Shown here piece after piece: positions 13,960 to 20,392 of a DNA stretch of 20,392 nt. This stretch comes from an uncultured Bacilli bacterium (GTDB taxonomy: Bacteria; Bacillota_I; Bacilli_A; RF39; UBA660). The notes beneath the pieces are model-generated. The model saw only the letters and a program-made list of their open reading frames with translations, made no database searches and was not told the DNA's origin. A program made the translations under genes and the position numbers. Each line of letters begins with the position of its first letter. The stretch's first letter is position 1. Where the stretch lies: positions 1-20,392 of the forward strand of contig CANRMZ010000006.1 of assembly GCA_947631885.1 (NCBI GenBank). Direction: 5' to 3'.

Positions 13960-14877
13960 TTAACAAGATTTTTCCATATATATTTTTGGATACCCTTGTT
14001 CTTGTACTTGCTCCCATACATAATTAATATCTAACTGATAAGCATTTTTGTAATATTTTGAGGCAGAATTATAAATTCTATCCAAATAAGTAAAATTATA
14101 AATCAAAGTTATTTCTTCTGTGTCAAAAGGTTTAATTAATTCTGGTCCAGAAACTTGCACATCGGGATCTGCTAAAATATAATTAGTAAGAATAAAGTCT
14201 GTAAAATCTTTTAAATCTTCCGATACAGCTCTAATAATTATTTCTTGATTTTCTCGCAAAAAATTTGCGTTTTTAGTTTTCAATAAATTATAAACGTTTA
14301 TTAGTTTACTATCTTTTTGTATTTTTTGTGCTATGCTATCTTCCATATCTTTGTATCCTAATGTGTCAAGATAATCTTTATAGCAATCATTAAATCCCTT
14401 TTTTGTTATAACTTTTTTCTTAATAATATACTTATAAACTCCATTTTTTTCTGTATAATAATACTTTCCTTGACGAACTAACATATTCTCTCTTAATCTA
14501 TAAGAAGTATTATTGAAGTAAGAAATAATTTTAGAAAAATCATTAAATGCTTCATATAAAATATCACTGTCTTCTATTTCATCAGATAATAAAGATAACG
14601 AAGGAATAAAATCATATTTTGCAAAATCATATATTAAATCATTTTTTTCTGTTTTTTCTCCAGGAAGTGATGATTCTACTAATCTTATATAAGACATTAG
14701 ATAATCTAATGATTTTTCATAAGTTAAAGATAAAGCAAGGCTAGCACGTGTAAAATCATCGTAACTTGAAACCATTTTTTCTTCTTGCTTAATATATCTA
14801 TATCCTAAAAATAATAATAATGCCAAACTTATTAATAATAATATGATTATAATAACCATATTTTTATTTTTTTTCAT
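13960..14877 (-). CDS. Membrane-anchored accessory protein of the ABC operon
   Basis: A 305-residue protein with an N-terminal membrane segment (about residues 8-26, MVIIIILLLISLALLLFLGY) and a ~275-residue extracytoplasmic, largely helical and charged domain that begins with a coiled-coil-like stretch. No family recognised; there is no lipobox, so it is held by an uncleaved anchor. It overlaps the ATPase gene by 14 bp and is the last gene of a four-gene transporter operon, with AAAGGGGAG about 10 nt before the ATG. Such a protein could capture a substrate outside the cell or act like the immunity proteins that accompany some peptide exporters; this is inference. It has no solute-binding-protein signature. 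Confidence 0.75.
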   Translation of the reverse strand: MKKNKNMVIIIILLLISLALLLFLGYRYIKQEEKMVSSYDDFTRASLALSLTYEKSLDYLMSYIRLVESSLPGEKTEKNDLIYDFAKYDFIPSLSLLSDEIEDSDILYEAFNDFSKIISYFNNTSYRLRENMLVRQGKYYYTEKNGVYKYIIKKKVITKKGFNDCYKDYLDTLGYKDMEDSIAQKIQKDSKLINVYNLLKTKNANFLRENQEIIIRAVSEDLKDFTDFILTNYILADPDVQVSGPELIKPFDTEEITLIYNFTYLDRIYNSASKYYKNAYQLDINYVWEQVQEQGYPKIYMEKSC

Positions 14878-15496
14878 ATAATGTTAACTCCCCTTTATTT
14901 ATTTCATATACATAATCACATAAAGCTTTAATATCTTCTTCATAATGACTTGTAATAATAATTGTAGTCCCTTTTTCTTTTAAATCCAGAAGGACTTTTC
15001 TAAAATAAAGGACACTTTCCTTATCAAGGCCGTTGAATGGTTCATCTAATATTAGCACCTTTGGTTTTTCCATTAAAGCTTGAGCAATTTTTAATTTTTG
15101 TTTCATTCCCGTAGAATAATTTTTATATTTAGTCTTATTAAATGGATCTAATTTTACAAATTTCATAATATCGTATATATCTTTATCCTTAATCTTATTT
15201 TTTAAAAGTGAAATAAGTTTTAAATTTTTATATCCCGATTCATATTCAATAAAGCCCGTATCAATAAGCACACCGAAATCATCATAAATTGTTAAGTCGT
15301 CATCAATAACCACTTCTCCACTAGTTGGCTTATAAAGTCCAACTATTATTTTAAGTAAAACTGTTTTACCACTACCATTGTAGCCAACAATTCCGGTGAT
15401 TTTTTCTTTATTAAATGAAATATTTATATTATTTAAAACTACATTATTATTAAACTTTTTTGATAAATTTTTTGCAGATATAATTGCTTTATTCAC
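14864..15496 (-). CDS. ABC transporter ATP-binding protein
   Basis: A 210-residue ATPase subunit that powers the two adjacent permeases. Walker A GYNGSGKT (about residues 38-45), the signature NYSTGMKQKLKIAQAL (about 126-141), Walker B VLILDEPFNGLD (about 147-158) and the switch His in ITSHYEED (about 182) are all present; the signature is STGMKQ in place of LSGGQ, typical of ABC-2 exporters and drug or peptide immunity transporters. It starts at a GTG (15494-15496) with AGGAGG upstream and overlaps the permease gene in a GTGA arrangement. The short length, ending soon after the switch, is normal for this subfamily. Confidence 0.93.
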   Translation of the reverse strand: MNKAIISAKNLSKKFNNNVVLNNINISFNKEKITGIVGYNGSGKTVLLKIIVGLYKPTSGEVVIDDDLTIYDDFGVLIDTGFIEYESGYKNLKLISLLKNKIKDKDIYDIMKFVKLDPFNKTKYKNYSTGMKQKLKIAQALMEKPKVLILDEPFNGLDKESVLYFRKVLLDLKEKGTTIIITSHYEEDIKALCDYVYEINKGELTLYEKK

Positions 15497-16203
15497 GTTA
15501 AATCCCTCCTTAAAAATATTTTTTTGATACTAAAATATAGTAGAAAATATGCAGTTACAAAAAATGTGATTAATAGCCAACTTTCATCGAAAACTAAACT
15601 TTCTGTCAAAAATGTACTTCTTATTACTAGTTCTAGTACTATATTTGCAAGAAATATAGAAAATAAAGAAATAGAAATTTTATCAGTATAAATATAAATT
15701 AATAAATATAAATTAGGTATTATGAGTGATAACAATAATTTATATAAAATCGGATATAAATTATTTATACTAAAAGTGAAATCGACTTTATTAAAATAGC
15801 ATAATACTAAATAAAATATAAAATAAAGTGCACATATGACAACAGATATAATAGCGTTTACGATAAACAATTTACTAATAAATTTTTTCTTATTTACTCT
15901 AAGAATAGAAGTTGACGCAGTATCACCAAAAAAGAAATTGCATAATTTTGAAATGCTAAACACTAACAAAGATAAATATACCATTTCAAGCGATATTGCC
16001 AATACAAAGTCCAATTCAGAGAAACTCATTGGAAGCATATAAATATAGTAAATATAATTTAAATCACTTATTTTACTTTGAATCATATAATCTGTTTCTA
16101 CATATAGAAGTGGATTAAAAATATAATATAATAATAAAAGCACTCCAAATATTAGTATTAGTAACCCTTTATTTAGCAAAAACTTTTTAAAAAATTTTTT
16201 CAT
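15493..16203 (-). CDS. ABC-2-like permease, six membrane segments
   Basis: A 236-residue integral membrane protein with about six hydrophobic segments (roughly 10-30, 66-88, 105-130, 146-168, 172-193 and 208-230). The topology and length are those of the permease subunits of ABC-2 exporters such as the LanE/LanG type, but sequence similarity to a named family cannot be claimed. The ATG (16201-16203) overlaps the stop of the upstream permease (ATGA) and its own stop overlaps the ATPase start, so all are translationally linked. The two permeases differ in sequence, implying a heterodimer. Confidence 0.78.
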   Translation of the reverse strand: MKKFFKKFLLNKGLLILIFGVLLLLYYIFNPLLYVETDYMIQSKISDLNYIYYIYMLPMSFSELDFVLAISLEMVYLSLLVFSISKLCNFFFGDTASTSILRVNKKKFISKLFIVNAIISVVICALYFIFYLVLCYFNKVDFTFSINNLYPILYKLLLSLIIPNLYLLIYIYTDKISISLFSIFLANIVLELVIRSTFLTESLVFDESWLLITFFVTAYFLLYFSIKKIFLRRDLT

Positions 16204-17114
16204 ACATTTCTCTCTATTTTCTTTCTTAAGACAATCCTAGCAATAATAAAAGAAACCAGCATATAAATGCAACCAATTAATAAAGGATCATACAATTTTA
16301 GTGAATAAGGATCCGTAACATAAAAGTCAAAAAAGTTAAATATCGAATGAAGATATAAGAACGGAGCTTTTATTGTAAAAATAGAAGTAATAGCATAAAA
16401 TAATATAATCGTAATATAAGAAAATATTTTATTTTTATACATAGAGCTAATAATAATGCTTATTAAAGCTACAGAAACTCCAAAAATAAAATTTACACAC
16501 AAATCAATTAAAATAAGCAAATAAGGATGTACTTTATATCCAACATATAAAAACGATTGAGATAAGAACGATGCATCAGTTATGAAATGTACTGAAGAAA
16601 CCGTGTTTGGAAAAAAGATAGATAATTCCAAGAAAAATAACATCTTAGGAATAATTATCATTAATCCTGAATAAAATGAATACACAAAAAGAGTGTTACT
16701 AACAAATTTTTTCTTTCCTATCCTATTAATATGATTATACATATTTTTGTTATAAATATCTTCGTAAATTTTTCTTTGTATCATAACGAATAATAATAAC
16801 GGTGCTATAAACATAAATATATTGAATAACATTGAAGAAAAAGATACAACATATATATAAACAGCAGAATAGATGTTTACCACATCACTTTCAATAAAAA
16901 AATATGGCATATCGTTGAATATAAGATTATTTATATTATTATTTAAATAATTGCTTGTATAATAACTCAAATAATTTGAAGAATAATTAATGCCCCAATA
17001 GAATAATTCACTCTTAATTAATATAAAAATACTATTATATATAAGTAATGCAAAAACAATATAATATAAAGTACTTTTGCTAAATAATTTGTTTTTTAAT
17101 AATCTTAATTTCAT
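16200..17114 (-). CDS. ABC-2-like permease with large outer loop
   Basis: A 304-residue membrane protein that is the first gene of the transporter operon. The ATG at 17112-17114 is preferred over one seven codons upstream because AAGGAG lies 4 nt before it, while the upstream ATG directly abuts a hairpin and has no ribosome site. There is one membrane segment near residues 16-34, then an Asn/Tyr-rich outer loop of ~60 residues, then about five more segments. Its partner is the shorter permease downstream, with the ATPase following. A hairpin separates it from the secreted protein gene upstream, which may set their ratio. The substrate is unknown; the adjacent secreted protein is a candidate. 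Confidence 0.78.
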   Translation of the reverse strand: MKLRLLKNKLFSKSTLYYIVFALLIYNSIFILIKSELFYWGINYSSNYLSYYTSNYLNNNINNLIFNDMPYFFIESDVVNIYSAVYIYVVSFSSMLFNIFMFIAPLLLFVMIQRKIYEDIYNKNMYNHINRIGKKKFVSNTLFVYSFYSGLMIIIPKMLFFLELSIFFPNTVSSVHFITDASFLSQSFLYVGYKVHPYLLILIDLCVNFIFGVSVALISIIISSMYKNKIFSYITIILFYAITSIFTIKAPFLYLHSIFNFFDFYVTDPYSLKLYDPLLIGCIYMLVSFIIARIVLRKKIERNV

Positions 17115-17135
17115 AAAACTCCTTAATAAGTACAT

Positions 17136-17160
17136 AAGGAGAGGAACACATCCTCCCCTT
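17136..17160 (-). promoter_or_regulatory. Hairpin between the secreted protein gene and the ABC operon
   Basis: In minus-strand RNA, AAGGGGAGGA (17151-17160) pairs with TCCTCTCCTT (17136-17145), 10 bp with one G-U pair. No T-tract follows, so read-through or RNA processing is more likely than full termination. The core resembles the hairpin at 17734-17750. Confidence 0.6.
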
Positions 17161-17170
17161 ATTATAAAAA

Positions 17171-17656
17171 TTAATCTACATATATAAATTGTCCATTGAC
17201 AGTAAATGAGAAAATAATATTCTTATTTTGCAGCAATGTTCCATATGAATTACCACTTACGATGCAATAATTGTCAGTTGTATTATAACTAGATGCTTTA
17301 CAAGCTGAAGAAGTATTATAACTCAATTCAGAACTTGAGCCTGGTTTTGATGGTTTCCAAAGCACTGTATAATCTTTTTTAGTAATTGTTGTTTGATCAG
17401 TAGTAGCAAAAAATTGATTGTCATGAACAGTCATTAGAGACGTATGAACATCAGCACCATCAGTGATTAATTTAGTTATCTTATGTGCCCCATATACGTA
17501 GTTATATCCGGCTTCAAAAGGTCCAAAGATCTTATATGACTTTTTTGGAACATTTACGTCTTCATAAAACCGATAAGCTGATGACGCACTTACATTAGTT
17601 CCAAATACAAAGGTCGTAATAAGTGTCACTGCCAATATACCAAAAAATTTCTTCAT
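17171..17656 (-). CDS. Secreted 161-residue protein heading the ABC operon
   Basis: Function unknown. The signal peptide MKKFFGILAVTLITTFVFGT should be cut near residue 25 (VSA), leaving ~136 residues that are rich in Ser, Thr, Tyr and Asn. Two Cys separated by 11 residues (CKASSYNTTDNYC) could form a disulfide. There is no double-Gly leader, so the ABC transporter is not needed for its secretion by a bacteriocin-type route. Position, size and a strong AAAGGAG ribosome site suggest a highly made product of the cluster; a bacteriocin-like or cell-surface protein is possible but unproven. It has its own promoter with a palindrome. It is separated from the permease gene by a hairpin. Confidence 0.82.
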   Translation of the reverse strand: MKKFFGILAVTLITTFVFGTNVSASSAYRFYEDVNVPKKSYKIFGPFEAGYNYVYGAHKITKLITDGADVHTSLMTVHDNQFFATTDQTTITKKDYTVLWKPSKPGSSSELSYNTSSACKASSYNTTDNYCIVSGNSYGTLLQNKNIIFSFTVNGQFIYVD

Positions 17657-17686
17657 TGCAACTCCTTTCCATAATCAGATTGTTAG

Positions 17687-17716
17687 ATATAACATGTTTT
17701 ACTATAGTAATCTCAA
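17687..17716 (-). promoter_or_regulatory. Promoter with palindromic operator for the secreted protein-ABC operon
   Basis: Minus strand: TTGAGA (17711-17716), 18-nt spacer, TTATAT (17687-17692). The perfect 12-bp palindrome TTACTATAGTAA (17699-17710) fills the spacer next to the -35, a position suited to repression. Confidence 0.5.
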
Positions 17717-17733
17717 TCAAACCGATTATTATT

Positions 17734-17750
17734 TGAGGAATATGTCCTCA
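17734..17750 (-). promoter_or_regulatory. Small hairpin upstream of the secreted protein gene
   Basis: TGAGGA (17734-17739) and TCCTCA (17745-17750), 6 bp with a 5-nt loop. It could be a weak terminator for the small gene at 17801-18034. It shares the pattern GAGGAYRTRTTCCTC with the hairpin on the other side of the secreted protein gene. Confidence 0.4.
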
Positions 17751-17800
17751 TGCTCCTTATATATCACATCAAAGAAATTAATATAAGAACTTTCAAGTTT

Positions 17801-18034
17801 CTATTTATAGAAACTCGAGGTTGCTTTTGCCTTTTGTACTTTTTTATATATTTCTTTTAATTCCCGTTCACTAAGAATAATGGAAGAATAAATATCGTTT
17901 TTAAAAGCTGAATATGTATATTTTTTATTATATATAACTTCAGCTGCTTTTTTTTCTATAAGTCCCCTTTTAAAAGAGTAATCCATGAATTGTTTTTTTA
18001 ACTGCAAATAATATTTTTTCTCTAAATCATTCAT
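17801..18034 (-). CDS. Uncharacterised 77-residue basic protein
   Basis: Not recognised. Begins MNDLEKKYYLQLKKQFM and is helical, charged and Lys-rich with no membrane segment or signal peptide. The ATG at 18032-18034 has AAAGGA 6 nt upstream; the frame can be extended to 18055 only with a TTG and no ribosome site. It is read divergently from the double-HTH regulator across a 92-bp gap that holds promoters for both. This layout is typical of a small gene controlled by the neighbouring repressor. It may encode a regulatory partner or phage-like accessory protein. Confidence 0.65.
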   Translation of the reverse strand: MNDLEKKYYLQLKKQFMDYSFKRGLIEKKAAEVIYNKKYTYSAFKNDIYSSIILSERELKEIYKKVQKAKATSSFYK

Positions 18035-18054
18035 TTTTATCCTTTCTAAGCACA

Positions 18055-18081
18055 ATTATATCATATTTCCCAGACTTTCAA
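18055..18081 (-). promoter_or_regulatory. Extended -10 promoter for the 77-residue protein gene
   Basis: TGATATAAT on the minus strand (-10 at 18055-18060) with TTGAAA (18076-18081) 15 nt upstream; the short spacer is offset by the extended TG. Confidence 0.55.
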
Positions 18082-18091
18082 CTTTTTTTAT

Positions 18092-18113
18092 TTGTTAAAT
18101 GCAACAATATAAT
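18092..18113 (+). promoter_or_regulatory. Operator-like dyad and -10 box of the HTH gene
   Basis: TTGTT (18092-18096) and AACAA (18103-18107) form a dyad directly adjacent to TATAAT (18108-18113) of the plus-strand gene. A bound repressor would block this promoter, suggesting autoregulation, and may affect the divergent one. Confidence 0.45.
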
Positions 18114-18126
18114 TACAGGTGAGATA

Positions 18127-18567
18127 ATGTTAATTAATAATAATATTAAAAATTGTAGGGAAATTATAAACATTTCTCAAAAAGAACTTGGAAAGATTCT
18201 AGGCGTAAGTAACAAGACAATTAGTGGATGGGAAACTGGAGCAGATTTTATACCTTTGAAAAAATTAATTCAATTTTGCAATAAGTTTAATATAAATGTA
18301 GACTATGCATTGGGATTGACTAGCAAAAATGTGTATAACGGTCCAATTGAACTTAATAATAGTATTATCTCTAAAAATTTAAAGAATTTAAGACGTAAAA
18401 ACAATTTATCTCAAATTCAAATTTCAAGAATTCTTAAAATATCACAATCATGTTACAGTCAATATGAAAGCGGAAAAAATCTACCTAATACAGCATTTCT
18501 GTATGTGCTTGCTTCTACATTTAAGATTTCAGTAAATTCCATTTTACGAATTAAAAAAAGCTGTTAG
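18127..18567 (+). CDS. Regulator with two tandem XRE-type HTH domains
   Basis: A 146-residue cytosolic DNA-binding protein built of two Cro/CI-type helix-turn-helix domains with no extra effector domain. The first spans about residues 6-62 (ISQKELGKILGVSNKTISGW, IPLKKLIQFCNKFNINVDYAL) and the second about 82-142 (LSQIQISRILKISQSCYSQY, LPNTAFLYVLASTFKISVNS). One polypeptide could thus bind both halves of an operator as a monomer or pair sites as a dimer. GGTGAG lies 4 nt before the ATG. It is the only plus-strand gene of the element's visible part, divergent from the 77-residue gene and convergent with the second secreted protein, whose terminator overlaps its stop. Confidence 0.88.
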   Translation: MLINNNIKNCREIINISQKELGKILGVSNKTISGWETGADFIPLKKLIQFCNKFNINVDYALGLTSKNVYNGPIELNNSIISKNLKNLRRKNNLSQIQISRILKISQSCYSQYESGKNLPNTAFLYVLASTFKISVNSILRIKKSC

Positions 18568-18584
18568 AAATTAGTACTAACAGC
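18552..18584 (-). terminator. Terminator of the second secreted protein gene
   Basis: GCTGTTAG (18560-18567) pairs perfectly with CTAACAGC (18577-18584); the minus strand continues with seven T residues. The stem includes the stop codon of the convergent HTH gene. Confidence 0.8.
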
Positions 18585-18597
18585 TCAAAATCAACTT

Positions 18598-19320
18598 CTA
18601 TAGTGTTATATATACGCCTAACATTTGATCATAATACTTACTTACCGATGGTTGGAAATTAAAGACTCCGCCATAGCCATTATTTGAAAAAGTATATTTT
18701 TTGCTGTTTTCTAAAGAGATGTTTGACATAGCGTGTTGATAACTTGCATAAACTGTACCACCGACATTCACATAAAAGTATTGAACTACATTAATAGCAT
18801 CCCCAACATCAGGCAGTTTTACTGAACAGCCAACTCCGTTTTTATCAATAACATTATTACTATACGCCTTTACTCCAGTTGAACTTTCTACCCGAGTATA
18901 TGGAGGAGTAATATTTGTAGTGCCTGAGAAATAAGCTCCTATTACATCATAGCTTCTTGTGTTTGGTTGATTTATCCAATTAACTACAATTGTAACCGTA
19001 CAATTAGATGTGGTACATGCTTTACCGATTGTTATACTCTTATTCATAGTTGTATGTGAAGTAGCAGCCGGAATAAAGATGTTACTTTGAGATTTTTCAA
19101 TTTTACTTTGCGGCGTTAATCCGTGAGAAAATATGTTTTCATAATCCTCAAAAGTTAATATTTTTTCGAATCCCTCATAGAATAATGTTTGAACAAATTT
19201 CAGTTCATCTTTTGACAACTTAACTCCATTGGGGTTCTCATAAAAATCTTCATATGCACTTACAGAATCTATAAATGCAAAAGAACATATTAATAGTAAT
19301 ATCGTTAGTATTTTTTTCAC
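18598..19320 (-). CDS. Secreted 240-residue protein, paralogue of 11636-12508
   Basis: Function unknown. I start at the GTG 18 codons' worth of hydrophobic signal peptide ahead (19318-19320, MKKILTILLLICSFAFIDSV type), with AAAGGAGG 11 nt upstream; a GTG four codons earlier overlaps that ribosome site. Cleavage is expected after VSA. The mature N-terminus FYENPNGVKLSKDELKFV matches the YYTNSKGVEMTQEQYEYL of the other secreted protein, and the end SYQHAMSNISLENSKKYTFS, then NGYGGVFNF, matches its C-terminus. The middle differs and carries a Cys pair in GKACTTSNCTV. It is the last gene before a terminator and lies 64 bp after the membrane-anchored HTH gene, which may control or be co-transcribed with it. 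Confidence 0.83.
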   Translation of the reverse strand: MKKILTILLLICSFAFIDSVSAYEDFYENPNGVKLSKDELKFVQTLFYEGFEKILTFEDYENIFSHGLTPQSKIEKSQSNIFIPAATSHTTMNKSITIGKACTTSNCTVTIVVNWINQPNTRSYDVIGAYFSGTTNITPPYTRVESSTGVKAYSNNVIDKNGVGCSVKLPDVGDAINVVQYFYVNVGGTVYASYQHAMSNISLENSKKYTFSNNGYGGVFNFQPSVSKYYDQMLGVYITL

Positions 19321-19384
19321 CTCTAGATTCACCTCCTTTATCTATATATTATTTTCACATAAATAAAAAAAAAGAAAGAACTTA

Positions 19385-20392
19385 TCAGTTGCTATTTAAT
19401 GCATTGTGAATTACATCCCAAAATTCTTTCTCTTTTTCAGAAGAAGATGTGCACTTTTCTTTTAAGCATTCAATTATATTATTAGATTCAATAAAAGAAT
19501 CTTTTGGATTGTTTAAAGAATTATACTGCAAACTTAAAAATTCAAAATCTAGTAGCCACGTTTCTATAATATCTTCATTCTTCATTTTTGCCATGTTAAT
19601 TGTGTTAGTAGACTCAATATAATAAATGGTATATTTATTTGATTCTTCATCATCAAATTCAAATATATAAGAACCATCATTAAATGAAAATTTATTTTTT
19701 ATATCTATTATTAGATTATCTATCATTTCGTTGTCATTTAATTCTTTTATCTGATCATTAATACTGCTTGATTTTTGCTTTTGTTTAAAAAATAATTTAT
19801 CGTTAACAAAATCTTTCTTCAATACTAACGGAACTATTTCATTTTTATTATCAAAGGTAACCTCAACATACATATTAGACAAAATAAATTTTAGATTTTG
19901 AGTATCAAAGTATTCATCATATCCTTTATAATCTATTATTGTCAAAAAATTATCATCTTGTTTAGCAATTGTAACCTTTTTATTATCAAGCAAATAATAA
20001 AGCTCAATGCTATCTATTTTGTCTTCAGATTTACTAACAATATTACCTATTGAAAAATACATCTTATCATTAGTTATAACGAAAACTCCATTATCTATTT
20101 TAATGTTATCACTTGTACCATAAATAGTATAAACTTTTATAGAACGATAAGAGTTGACAAAAAAGTAAATTAAAAATGATAAGAAGAACATCAATAAAAT
20201 AATTACTAAAACTTTCAATATTTTTTTCGATTTTCTATATTTTGTATACATATGAATAGTTACATTATCGTTTAAATTTTTGTCATGGTTATTGTCAAAA
20301 CTTTCTCCAGACAGTATTTCATCAATTGAAACTTCAAAGATTTCCTTTAATTTTAATAAAGTATCTGGATCAGGAATCGTTATTCCTCTTTC
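19385..20392 (-). CDS. Membrane-anchored XRE-family regulator, start beyond the right edge
   Basis: The frame is open to the window edge, so the internal Met at 20249-20251 is not the start. The 47 codons before it read ERGITIPDPDTLLKLKEIFE then VSIDEILSGE, the last third of a Cro/CI-type helix-turn-helix domain. A membrane segment follows (ILKVLVIILLMFFLSFLIYF), then a ~260-residue extracytoplasmic domain rich in Asp/Asn/Lys with two Cys near its end (ECLKEKC). A protein with DNA-binding inside and a sensor-like part outside could directly couple an outside signal to transcription, without a kinase. Such one-component membrane regulators are known (ToxR/CadC style, here with XRE domain). The visible part is 335 residues. 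It precedes the second secreted protein gene. Confidence 0.82.
   Translation of the reverse strand, partial: ERGITIPDPDTLLKLKEIFEVSIDEILSGESFDNNHDKNLNDNVTIHMYTKYRKSKKILKVLVIILLMFFLSFLIYFFVNSYRSIKVYTIYGTSDNIKIDNGVFVITNDKMYFSIGNIVSKSEDKIDSIELYYLLDNKKVTIAKQDDNFLTIIDYKGYDEYFDTQNLKFILSNMYVEVTFDNKNEIVPLVLKKDFVNDKLFFKQKQKSSSINDQIKELNDNEMIDNLIIDIKNKFSFNDGSYIFEFDDEESNKYTIYYIESTNTINMAKMKNEDIIETWLLDFEFLSLQYNSLNNPKDSFIESNNIIECLKEKCTSSSEKEKEFWDVIHNALNSN

Larger units (their letters stand above)
5816..20392. mobile_element. Integrated serine-recombinase element in yabG; right end beyond the window
   Basis: From the yabG junction rightwards no backbone gene is recognisable. The content is typical of an integrative element: two large serine recombinases at the end, a small ORF, a MazF-type toxin unit, a mobile-element sigma-like factor, then regulators, secreted proteins and an ABC transporter. 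The missing N-terminal part of yabG should be on the minus strand at the right end, and I did not find it in the window, so the element is at least about 14.5 kb. No conjugation, replication or phage structural genes are visible. Boundaries are inferred, not demonstrated. Confidence 0.8.

Noticed and set aside
17171..17656. Lactococcin-972-type bacteriocin
   Set aside because: Signal peptide and ABC neighbour fit, but the mature protein is about twice as long and lacks the family's residue pattern.
1..20392. Mycoplasma-type code (TGA as Trp)
   Set aside because: TGA ends several genes at overlapping ATGA/GTGA junctions and Trp is encoded by TGG.
1..20392. CRISPR array, tRNA or rRNA genes
   Set aside because: No regularly spaced repeats and no cloverleaf or rRNA signature were seen on either strand.

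Overview
The window comes from a low-GC, endospore-forming member of the Bacillota. The codon bias is very AT-rich. TGA is used as an ordinary stop (veg-proximal yabG, serine recombinase, ABC genes), so this is not the Mycoplasma code. A sporulation cluster (yabG, veg, spoVG, yabP, yabQ, divIC) points to a Bacilli/Erysipelotrichia-like, probably gut-associated lineage; the lineage is inference.

Region 1 (1-5815) is chromosomal backbone. Nearly everything is on the minus strand: the 5' part of gap (GAPDH), a TGS-domain nucleoside kinase that overlaps gap, an unrecognised 262-residue protein, clpP (the only plus-strand backbone gene), divIC, yabQ, yabP, spoVG, veg, and only the 3' two thirds of the spore-coat protease gene yabG. 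Several sigma-A-type promoters and hairpin terminators delimit the transcripts.

Region 2 (about 5815 to the right edge) looks like an integrated mobile element whose left end lies inside yabG. Two tandem large serine recombinase genes run up to the yabG junction; the last stop codon overlaps the first sense codons of the yabG remnant. Behind them come a 40-codon GTG-start ORF, a MazF-type toxin with an overlapping small partner, a richly structured non-coding stretch, and a region-4 sigma-like factor. That sigma gene is preceded by an elaborate leader: a start-codon hairpin, a 58-codon ORF, an internal terminator and an SD-sequestering hairpin. About 300 bp of nested inverted repeats follow.

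Region 3 (11636-20392) is cargo of the same element. It holds an ECF sigma / membrane anti-sigma / secreted protein operon; a four-gene ABC transporter operon (two six-TM permeases, ATPase, membrane-anchored accessory protein) headed by a 161-residue secreted protein; a small unknown gene divergent from a double-HTH regulator; a second secreted protein paralogous to the first; and a membrane-anchored XRE regulator cut off by the window edge. Together they resemble a secreted-factor/export-or-immunity island with envelope-stress-type control. No protein of known activity is recognisable among the secreted products.

The most notable point is the architecture. A mother-cell-type sporulation gene is split by an element encoding its own serine recombinases, as in the sigK/skin type of developmentally excised elements. 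The right end and the missing yabG 5' part are not in the window, so excision during sporulation is a hypothesis, not an observation.
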